From: an uncultured Coriobacteriaceae bacterium
GTDB lineage: Bacteria; Actinomycetota; Coriobacteriia; Coriobacteriales; Atopobiaceae
Assembly (NCBI GenBank): GCA_902786015.1
Contig: CADAAU010000010.1
Span: 186,001 to 250,000 of the forward strand
DNA: 64,000 nt
Reading direction: 5' to 3'
In this document: piece after piece, positions 27,012-33,694 of the stretch
How positions within the stretch are numbered: the first letter of the stretch is position 1
Layout of the letters: the number at the start of each line of letters is the position of its first letter
The notes under the pieces: generated by a model
What the model saw: the letters and a program-made list of their open reading frames with translations, nothing else
Told to the model about the DNA's origin: nothing
The model's database searches: none
Program-made: the position numbers and the translations under genes

Positions 27012-27530
27012 ATGTCCACTCTCGTCGCCTACTTCTCGCGCGCCGGCCAGAACTACGGTCACGGCGGGATCATCGACCTACCAAAGGGAAACACCGAAAT
27101 CCTTGCCGAGGCAATTGCTGACGCGCTCGACGTGCCGCTCTTCAAGATCGAGACCGTCGAGCCGTACCCGGTCGACTACTACGCCACCACCGACCTGGCC
27201 AAGCGCGAGCTGCGCGAGAAGGCCCGCCCCGCCATCCAGGGACCGCTTCCCAGCATGGACGGCGTCGACGCCATCGTGCTGGGCTACCCCAACTGGTGGG
27301 GGACCGTTCCCATGGCGGTGAAGACCTTCCTCGACGCGCTCGACCTGAGCGGCGTCACTGTCGCGCCGCTCTGCACCAACGAGGGCTCAGGCATGGGTGG
27401 GAGTGTCGGCGACCTGCGCCGCAGCTATCCCGCGGCCAACGTGACCGAGGGGCTCTCCGTCCGAGGCACGGACGCCAAGTCCTCCACGGGCAAGGCCGTG
27501 GCATGGGCACGCAAAACCATCAGGGCATAG
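27012..27530 (+). CDS. Flavodoxin
   Basis: A 172-residue FMN-binding electron carrier. The N-terminal STLVAYFSRAGQN is the phosphate-binding loop after the first strand, and IVLGYPNWWGTVPMAVKTFL is the typical aromatic FMN-stacking region. ATG 27012 follows AAAGGAG. It heads a same-strand run with the aldo/keto reductase (36 bp on), the SDR and the UPF0303 gene. GC content rises here compared with the preceding surface genes, which may point to a different origin. Confidence 0.9.
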   Translation: MSTLVAYFSRAGQNYGHGGIIDLPKGNTEILAEAIADALDVPLFKIETVEPYPVDYYATTDLAKRELREKARPAIQGPLPSMDGVDAIVLGYPNWWGTVPMAVKTFLDALDLSGVTVAPLCTNEGSGMGGSVGDLRRSYPAANVTEGLSVRGTDAKSSTGKAVAWARKTIRA

Positions 27531-27566
27531 GGTAAGCTTCTAGCATCGACGAGAAGGAGTGGGAAC

Positions 27567-28535
27567 ATGGAGTACACACGACTTGGCAACACCGGGCTCA
27601 ACGTGAGCCGCATCTGCTTCGGCTGCATGTGGTTCGGGCGTCCCGGCAACGGTGGGATCGAAGTGCGCTTCGGCGGGGAGGACGCGCGTGAGGTCATCCG
27701 CTATGCGTGGGAGCGGGGCATCAACTTCTTCGACACGGCCAACTACTACAGCCTTGGCGCCTCCGAAGAGGTCCTCGGCAAGGTCATCGCCGAGATGGGC
27801 GTGCGCGACGACGCCGTCATCGCCACCAAGAGCTACTACCCCATGTACGAGGGCACCAACGCCAAGGGCGTCAACCGCAAGACCCTGTTTCGCGAGGTGG
27901 ACGCCTCGCTCAGGCGCCTGGGCACCGACTACATCGACCTCTACGTCCCGCACCGCCTCGACCACGACACGCCCATGGAGGAGCAGATGGAGGCCCTCAA
28001 CGACCTCGTGCGCTCCGGCAAGGTGCTCTACATAGGCGCGAGCGCCATGTACGCCTGGCAGTTCCTGAAGATGAACATGATCGCCGAGGCGCACGGCTGG
28101 GCGAAGTTCGTCTCCATGCAGGACATGTACAACTTGGTCTACCGCGAGGAGGAGAAGGAGATGCATCCCATGCTGCTCGACCAGGGCGTCGCCTGCACGC
28201 CCTTCAGCTCGCTGGCGCACGGCGTCTTCGCCAGGCGTCCCGAGGACGAGCGCACCGACGGCGTGGCCAAGCTGCAGAGCGAGTACGTGCTCAACGCCGA
28301 CGCAGAGATCATCCGCCGCGTGTGGGAGCTGGCCGGGCGCTACGGCGTTTCCACCAGCGTCGTCGCGCAGGCGTGGAACCTCTCCAAGCCCGTGGTGACG
28401 AGCCCGCTGGTCGGCGCTAGCAAGACCACATACATTGACGACGCCATCGCCGCACTCGACCTCAAGCTCACGGCCGACGAGATGGCCTATCTCGAAGAGC
28501 CCTACGTGCCGCACGCGCAGTACGGGTTCCGGTAG
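27567..28535 (+). CDS. Aldo/keto reductase
   Basis: A 322-residue NADPH-dependent oxidoreductase of the potassium-channel beta-subunit-like group. The tetrad is visible: Asp in NFFDTANYYS, Tyr in the same segment, Lys in VIATKSYYPM and His in LYVPHRLDHD. The coenzyme end SPLVGASKTTYIDDA is also typical. ATG 27567 follows GAGAAGGAG. No iron-sulfur tail is present, unlike the gene at 13.2 kb. Residues around KVLYIGASAMYAWQF to MHPMLLDQ recur almost unchanged in a broken copy at 51.1 kb. Confidence 0.93.
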   Translation: MEYTRLGNTGLNVSRICFGCMWFGRPGNGGIEVRFGGEDAREVIRYAWERGINFFDTANYYSLGASEEVLGKVIAEMGVRDDAVIATKSYYPMYEGTNAKGVNRKTLFREVDASLRRLGTDYIDLYVPHRLDHDTPMEEQMEALNDLVRSGKVLYIGASAMYAWQFLKMNMIAEAHGWAKFVSMQDMYNLVYREEEKEMHPMLLDQGVACTPFSSLAHGVFARRPEDERTDGVAKLQSEYVLNADAEIIRRVWELAGRYGVSTSVVAQAWNLSKPVVTSPLVGASKTTYIDDAIAALDLKLTADEMAYLEEPYVPHAQYGFR

Positions 28536-28592
28536 GAAACAGACAGCGGGATACATCGCGGTTAGGTACATCAAAGAGTGGAGGAGCCAACA

Positions 28593-29459
28593 ATGGTGGA
28601 GAACTCACAGCAGAAGAACGTCGTAGCCCTCGTCGGAGCTGGTGGCATCGGAATCGCAATCGCACGCCGCGTGTCGCAGGGCAAGCACCTCGTGGTGACG
28701 AGTCGCACCCAGGAGAAGGCGGACCGTATCGCGAGCGATCTGACCAAGGACGGTTTCGAGGCCACGGGCATCGCCTGCGATCTGGGCAGTCGCGAGGACA
28801 TTCTGACCGTTATCGAGCACTGCAAGCAGTTCGGTCCGATCATTAACGTCATCTGCGCGGGAGGCGTGAGTCCTTCCCAGGCGCCCATCGCCGAGATTCT
28901 GCGCGTCGACCTCTACGGCTCATCCGTGCTGCTGGAGGAGTTCGGCAAGGTCATCGCCCCGGGCGGCTCGGGCGTCGTGGTGTCCAGCCAGTCGGGCCAC
29001 CGCCTGCCCGCCCTCTCGCTCGAGGAGAACTGGGCGCTGGCCATGACCCCCACCGAGGAGCTGCTCGGTCTGGACTTCCTCTCCGAGGAGGCCATCGGAA
29101 CGACCCTGCGCGCCTACCAGTACGCCAAGCGCTGCAACGTGCTGCGCGTCCAGGCGCAGGCCTGCGAGTGGGGCAAGCGCGGTGCCCGCGTCTTCTCAAT
29201 CAGCCCGGGCATCATCATGACGCCGCTCGCCTTTGACGAGCTCAACGGCCCGCGCGGCGAGGGATATCGCAAGATGCTCGACCTCATGCCCGCCAAACGC
29301 GCCGGCTCCGTGGATGAGATGGGCGCACTCGTAGCCTTTCTCATGGGACCGGAGGCGACCTTCATCACGGGCACCGACATCCTGTGCGACGGTGGTTGCA
29401 CAGCGGCGTACTGGTACGGCGACCTGCAGTACCTGCAGGAGAACTGGTCCAAGTCCTAA
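28593..29459 (+). CDS. Short-chain dehydrogenase/reductase
   Basis: A 288-residue SDR oxidoreductase. The Rossmann start VVALVGAGGIGIAIARR lacks the usual T of TGxxxGIG but keeps the glycines; the catalytic Tyr-xxx-Lys is YQYAK in LRAYQYAKRCN, with Ser in VVVSSQSGH. The C-terminal TFITGTDILCDGGCTA is the classic SDR ending. I chose ATG 28593, 8 nt after GGAGGAG; a start 15 nt earlier overlaps that site. It is the third gene of the flavodoxin cluster and its substrate is unknown. Confidence 0.91.
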   Translation: MVENSQQKNVVALVGAGGIGIAIARRVSQGKHLVVTSRTQEKADRIASDLTKDGFEATGIACDLGSREDILTVIEHCKQFGPIINVICAGGVSPSQAPIAEILRVDLYGSSVLLEEFGKVIAPGGSGVVVSSQSGHRLPALSLEENWALAMTPTEELLGLDFLSEEAIGTTLRAYQYAKRCNVLRVQAQACEWGKRGARVFSISPGIIMTPLAFDELNGPRGEGYRKMLDLMPAKRAGSVDEMGALVAFLMGPEATFITGTDILCDGGCTAAYWYGDLQYLQENWSKS

Positions 29460-29590
29460 CGATAGGAGGCCCAGATGCCTGGTGCGTCTGGGCCGATTCG
29501 CCAAGAGAACCTTTAGACAAGGCACGACGGCCGCTGGCTTATGACCATAGCCGTCGCGAGCATGTGCGAAGAAGTAGGGGAGGCCAAACC

Positions 29591-30121
29591 ATGGCAGAAG
29601 GAATTGCAACACCAGAATTGACGGCCAGTGACGCTCGAGCGGCCCAAGAGGTGCTGCTGGAGCAGGAGCGCATGTTGCGCTACGAGCACTTCGGATCTAC
29701 GGAGGCCCTGAAGCTCGGCAACGTTGTCGCATCGCTGGCACTGGACTTTGGCGAGGGGGTGAGCATCACGATCACACGCGAGTCCGACGGTGTGCGCATG
29801 TTCCAGTGGGTGGCCGACGACAAGGACGAGCGGAACCTGCTCTTTGCCGAGGGTAAGCGAGCTTCGGCGCGCAAGGCGGGCCATGCCGGCCCTTGGGCTC
29901 AGCTCGAGGCTGCGAAGGCAGGTGACATGAGTCGCGTGTGGGAGAACGTTCCAACCGAGGTTCCTGCCTGCGGAGCTTTCCCTATTCGTGTAGGTGACGA
30001 GTGGGTGGCTACCATTGCAGTGAGCGGCTACATGGAAGGGCTCGACCACGAGATCATCTTGCGCGCTCTCGAGCAGGTGCTCGGTGTGACGGCGCCGCGT
30101 TGGGACGCAGCGGTGATGTGA
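29591..30121 (+). CDS. UPF0303 / HbpS-like (DUF336-type) protein
   Basis: A 176-residue cytosolic protein of the UPF0303 family, related to the heme-binding HbpS fold; the biological role is not settled. The family segments ITITRESDGVRMFQWVADD and ERNLLFAEGK are clear, followed by CGAFPIRVGDEWVATIAVSG. ATG 29591 lies after AGGGGAGG; an in-frame extension back to 29384 overlaps the SDR gene and has no ribosome site. It ends the flavodoxin-AKR-SDR run. A truncated paralogue fused to an AKR fragment lies at 51.2-51.45 kb. Confidence 0.88.
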   Translation: MAEGIATPELTASDARAAQEVLLEQERMLRYEHFGSTEALKLGNVVASLALDFGEGVSITITRESDGVRMFQWVADDKDERNLLFAEGKRASARKAGHAGPWAQLEAAKAGDMSRVWENVPTEVPACGAFPIRVGDEWVATIAVSGYMEGLDHEIILRALEQVLGVTAPRWDAAVM

Positions 30122-30255
30122 CAGCGCGTCTTTGGCGGCTGGCATCCGGTTTGACGAGGGCGCATCTGACGGGATGACGCTTGCGGGGTAACCCACCTTC
30201 GTCAAGCCGTTTCTTAGCAGGTCCACTCTCGTGAGGATTCGTGGAGATGATTCAG

Positions 30256-30906
30256 ATGAACTACAAGGTAGTCGATAAAGAGACGTACTACCGAAGGGGA
30301 GTGTTCCGCCACTTCACCGAGGACTGCAAGTGCTCGACTTCCATGACGGCGAGGGTTGATGTCACCGAGCTTGTTCGCCATTCCAAAGAGACCGGGACGA
30401 GGTTTTACATTAACTTCCTCTATATCCTGTCGAAGGTTCTCAATTCCCGGGAGGATTATCGGATGGGGTACCTCTGGCAGACAGACGAGCTGATCTGCTA
30501 TGACGTGATTAATCCCACGCAGCATGTCTTTCACGAGGATACGGAGACCTGCACTCCGGTGTATACGGAATTCAATGAGGACTATGCCCGGTTCTATGAT
30601 GCTGCCTTGCGGGACATCGAAGAAGCGAAGAGCACCAGGGAATACCTGCTGGATGCGGCGAACCATCCCAACTGGTTTGACGCGTCATTCATACCGTGGT
30701 TGTCCTACGACGCCCTGCACATCGAACTGCCGGACGGATATCTGTACTTCGCGCCCATTGTCAATTGGGGGAAATACAGGGAAGAAGGCGGCAAGCTTGT
30801 CATGCCCGTGAGCGTCCGGCTAAACCACGCAGTTGCGGACGGATATCTGGTCGCAAACGTGTTTCGCCTCCTAGAGCAGGAGATCGCATCGTTTGTTGAG
30901 CGCTGA
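30256..30906 (+). CDS. CAT-fold acetyltransferase (chloramphenicol acetyltransferase-like)
   Basis: A 216-residue protein with the size and fold signals of type A chloramphenicol O-acetyltransferase. It has FYINFLYILSKVLNS, the central YLYFAPIVNWGKY and the active-site segment VRLNHAVADGYLVANVF. Classic enzymes read HHAVCDG; here the first His is Asn but the catalytic second His and DG are kept. I chose ATG 30256 with GGAG 9 nt upstream. Whether it acts on chloramphenicol is unknown; many members of this group have no proven resistance role. Confidence 0.82.
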   Translation: MNYKVVDKETYYRRGVFRHFTEDCKCSTSMTARVDVTELVRHSKETGTRFYINFLYILSKVLNSREDYRMGYLWQTDELICYDVINPTQHVFHEDTETCTPVYTEFNEDYARFYDAALRDIEEAKSTREYLLDAANHPNWFDASFIPWLSYDALHIELPDGYLYFAPIVNWGKYREEGGKLVMPVSVRLNHAVADGYLVANVFRLLEQEIASFVER

Positions 30907-30920
30907 GAGTTTCTCATTCT

Positions 30921-31007
30921 GCGCTACGCAAAAAGGACGTGTACGCAATTTAGGAAATAACTGCTCCAAATCGGGTGGCAAGATTTCCACTTTTGCGTAC
31001 CGCAAAA
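30921..31007. repeat. Nested inverted repeats in the gap after the CAT-like gene
   Basis: GCGCTACGCAAAAAGG (30921-30936) pairs imperfectly with 30987-31003; within it GGAAAT (30953-30958) pairs with ATTTCC (30983-30988). The right edge is also a palindrome, TTTTGCGTACCGCAAAA (30991-31007). The rest of 30907-31169 shows no gene. Possibly a small decayed repeat or an operator. Confidence 0.5.
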
Positions 31008-31169
31008 ATGACTGGTGGCGGCGACAACCCCTAGAGCTGCTCGGGCAAGACATGTGGCTTCCGTGCGCAAGACTTCTAAGGTCACTTTATGAACACCTCA
31101 TTGCAGCGGATACGCCCGGGGGGCGTGTTGGCGAGCCATGCGGTTGGTGCATGCTAGCGCTTCGGGCTA

Positions 31170-31988
31170 TTAATCGCCGTAATATGCTTTCCACGCTCCA
31201 TCAAGTGATCGTTTCCAGCCCGCAATGAAAAAGGGGCCTGTGCCACAAGATGCCACCCTTCCGTTTTTCGTGTACTCGCGAATCTGGAAGTCGAGCAAGT
31301 CGGTAAGGGAGATGTTCCAGCAGCAATCAGACAGGCTTCCCGCATGCGTGAAGGGAAATGTCTCCTCAATACCCAAGCCGTCAAGCATGTGCTGCACCTT
31401 GCCTACAGTGTTTGCAATCGCTTTTGCAAGAAGGCCAGCACCATATGTAGCGAAGTTGCCATAGCTACCGCTATAGCCGCTTATCGTCTGGTTGACGATT
31501 TGTTTATATGAGTCGATATCTGACATCTGGGTGAACGTTTCCAGATACACTTCGTAAGGAAGGGCGGCTGCCTCCTTAACGGATTCAATGGCGGGGTAGT
31601 TAATGAGAAGGAGACCTTTGTCCGTATCGCTGCTGTCGTTGAAAGACGACTGCATCTTTCTTAGGCCGTCGATGTCCATGCGGTCATCCTGCGGATCAAA
31701 ATCGAACATGAGGATTACGTCTGTGAACTTGGTGTATAGCAGTCTGTCTCGTTTGGCTTGCTGATCGTCGGGAAGCATTTCGACAAGTACTTTGCGGATT
31801 TCAATATTGTCGTAGTCCCCGTCATAGTCACTATTGATCTTTGCGACGAGGTCATGGATAACGGTGCCATACAAATGTATGAGCCATTCTTCATCGTGAG
31901 CGAAGGCCTTAAACAACGAGTCGACTAGCCTGGGCTCATCCTTCGCGCCCTCAACTATGAGCAATACATTGTGCTTTGGGCGACGCAT
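31170..31988 (-). CDS. TOPRIM-domain effector of an ATPase-nuclease defence pair
   Basis: A 272-residue protein. Near the N-terminus NVLLIVEGAKDEPRLVDSLF carries the conserved Glu of a TOPRIM fold, and VILMFDFDPQDDRMD (about 91-105) carries the DxD metal motif; this fold is used by OLD-type nucleases and by AriB/RloB-like proteins. The rest is not recognisable. The ATG at 31988 lies one base after the stop of the ATPase gene, so the two are translationally linked. By analogy with PARIS (AriA-AriB) and other split OLD systems it is likely the toxic or nuclease half of an anti-phage module. Function is inferred. Confidence 0.68.
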   Translation of the reverse strand: MRRPKHNVLLIVEGAKDEPRLVDSLFKAFAHDEEWLIHLYGTVIHDLVAKINSDYDGDYDNIEIRKVLVEMLPDDQQAKRDRLLYTKFTDVILMFDFDPQDDRMDIDGLRKMQSSFNDSSDTDKGLLLINYPAIESVKEAAALPYEVYLETFTQMSDIDSYKQIVNQTISGYSGSYGNFATYGAGLLAKAIANTVGKVQHMLDGLGIEETFPFTHAGSLSDCCWNISLTDLLDFQIREYTKNGRVASCGTGPFFIAGWKRSLDGAWKAYYGD

Positions 31989-31989
31989 C

Positions 31990-33084
31990 CTAGTCGAACT
32001 CCCCGTTGCGCAGCAATCGCTCGACATTGTTTCCATACCGGAGCTCACGTGAGGTGCGTTCAGACAAGGGGCAGAGCGAACCGTCCCTTCCAAACATAAA
32101 GATGCAGTCCGGACGCATGACATCATTCCTGGTCAGGCTCGTGTTGTGCGTGGTCGAGATGGTTTGGCGACCGGCCTCGGTCCCAAAATACTTAATGAGT
32201 CGTTCGGCGAGTTCGAAGTGGCAATACGCGTCGAACTCGTCAAGAAGATAGAGCGTGCCCCGCGAAAGAACCCTATAAATGTAGAACAAGCTCACGAGTG
32301 TCCTTGTCCCGCTCGACATGCAATGAACGAAAGGGATAGGACGCTCGTGCTTGCAATAGATCGATCGACTGCCGTCCGCGTCGTTGAGGACCACCAACTT
32401 CTCATCTATACCGAAGTCGCGAAGAAACTCCTCAAGGTCGCCTACCAGTTCCTTGGCGACAATCTGTTCGAGGTAGCTCAGTAGGGTTCTGGAGGAGCCC
32501 CAACCGTCGTGTACCGCCATGGTAACGCTTTGCGTGAAAAAACGCAGTCTCCCCAGCACACTGTCTGCTTGCACGGGCGTGTTGCTGGACACATATGCGA
32601 GGGCGCTGGCATAGCCGCCAGAGAATGTCCAGTTGAGGTTTTGGGCCCCGACGAGTGCGAGATTCGAATCCACGAGCTTGCCGGTGGGGTCGCAGTCGAA
32701 TACCGTCATTCCGTCAAGTCTAAGGGATTCGCCTCTAATCTGGTGGTCTGCCCCCTTTTTGTAGCGGTACAGAACTGGGGTGTCATCGAACATGAACTCG
32801 TATTCGAAGGTCGCGGTGCCATCGCTGGAATCCGCGTTGACAAAGCAGTCATCAGTGCCGAAGTCGAGCGTGCCGGCTGATTGGTAATAGTTGGACCGAA
32901 CATCGGCGATTGCTTTGAGCAGATTCGTCTTTCCCGACGTGTTTGGTCCTATCACAAGGACGTTCGTAATGACGCCATTTGTGATGTTAGTGCTATTGAA
33001 CGTATAGTCCCGCGGTTTGCTAAGGTCTAGTGTTACGGGGGCCTTGAATCCTCGATAGTTCGAAACGGTAAACTTAGTCAGCAT
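31990..33084 (-). CDS. AAA15/AAA21-type ABC ATPase of a defence pair
   Basis: A 364-residue SMC/ABC-like ATPase. The N-terminus MLTKFTVSNYRGFKAPVTLD is the usual AAA_15/OLD start; Walker A is VIGPNTSGKTNLLKAI, the signature is CMSSGTRTLVSLFYIY and Walker B with D-loop is LYLLDEFDAYCHFELAERL, followed by the switch His in ISTTHNTSL. It has no nuclease domain of its own; the TOPRIM partner is encoded by the next gene. ATG 33084 follows GGGAAGAG. A 15-bp perfect inverted repeat lies just upstream of the ribosome site and may control expression. Confidence 0.85.
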   Translation of the reverse strand: MLTKFTVSNYRGFKAPVTLDLSKPRDYTFNSTNITNGVITNVLVIGPNTSGKTNLLKAIADVRSNYYQSAGTLDFGTDDCFVNADSSDGTATFEYEFMFDDTPVLYRYKKGADHQIRGESLRLDGMTVFDCDPTGKLVDSNLALVGAQNLNWTFSGGYASALAYVSSNTPVQADSVLGRLRFFTQSVTMAVHDGWGSSRTLLSYLEQIVAKELVGDLEEFLRDFGIDEKLVVLNDADGSRSIYCKHERPIPFVHCMSSGTRTLVSLFYIYRVLSRGTLYLLDEFDAYCHFELAERLIKYFGTEAGRQTISTTHNTSLTRNDVMRPDCIFMFGRDGSLCPLSERTSRELRYGNNVERLLRNGEFD

Positions 33085-33098
33085 GATGGCTCTTCCCA

Positions 33099-33133
33099 GT
33101 ATCATTGCCGTAAAAGAATTACGGCAATGATAC
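33099..33133 (-). promoter_or_regulatory. Inverted repeat in the leader of the ATPase-TOPRIM operon
   Basis: Perfect 15-bp arms (33099-33113 and 33119-33133) with a 5-nt centre. On the minus strand it ends one or two bases before the GGGAAGAG ribosome site of the ATPase gene. It could be an operator for a repressor or an mRNA hairpin that limits translation. Confidence 0.6.
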
Positions 33134-33694
33134 CATTCTGGGCATCTTAAAACTGCTGGCGTCCTGTCGACCGTGCACTTGGGGTTCGTGGACGGATAAC
33201 GGGTGAGAAACAGCCGTTGGTGCCAGTTCCTTTGGCCACCTTCCCAAGTCGCTCCGAGGCTACCCTGGGTGCCTTGAGGCGTAGGTCGGTGGCAACGTTA
33301 AAGGTGTCCTCCACGGCGTTGTCCTGCGACTTTGTGATGTTGTCCAAAGCTGATGCGTCTGCCCTGCCTGACTCCTTGCGTAGGGGGATCGCGGTTCCGA
33401 TTGTGTCTGGGCAAGTAAGTCTACTCACTTAATCGCCCGTGATGGCAATTCTCATGATGGTGGTTGCGAAAACGTCTACTTCGCTTCCGACAAGGAGAAG
33501 AAGTCCGTCAAGAGCGCGCGCTGCAATCGTACGGCATTGTTGCCGCAAGTGCATGTAGCTCGGACGGGGTGTGTACTGTTGCGGACGTTTCGCGACGCTA
33601 CTGCAGCACATCGGATTGTGGATCTTTCCTCGGCGGTAGGTCACGAATAGAATTGACGCATAAAGCATCCGAGCACTCCACCGACGGGGGAACC
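33134..33694. other. Unassigned region between divergent defence genes
   Basis: No recognisable gene. A minus-strand open frame from GTG 33428 to 33147 (93 residues) has no good ribosome site and no family I know, and the in-frame extension of the helicase gene to 33464 has a Cys/Arg-rich composition unlike the protein. The stretch should hold the promoters of both divergent units and perhaps remnants of a lost gene. Confidence 0.4.

Noticed and set aside
27540..28574. 344-codon minus-strand frame opposite the aldo/keto reductase
   Set aside because: High GC keeps antisense frames open here; the protein is His/Val/Asp-rich without a family, and the + strand has the full AKR tetrad.
30256..30906. 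Calling the CAT-fold gene a chloramphenicol resistance gene
   Set aside because: One active-site His is changed and many family members do not confer resistance; only fold-level naming is supported.
33147..33428. Minus-strand 93-codon frame between the divergent defence genes
   Set aside because: Starts at GTG without a ribosome site and shows no known motif; kept only as part of an unassigned region.
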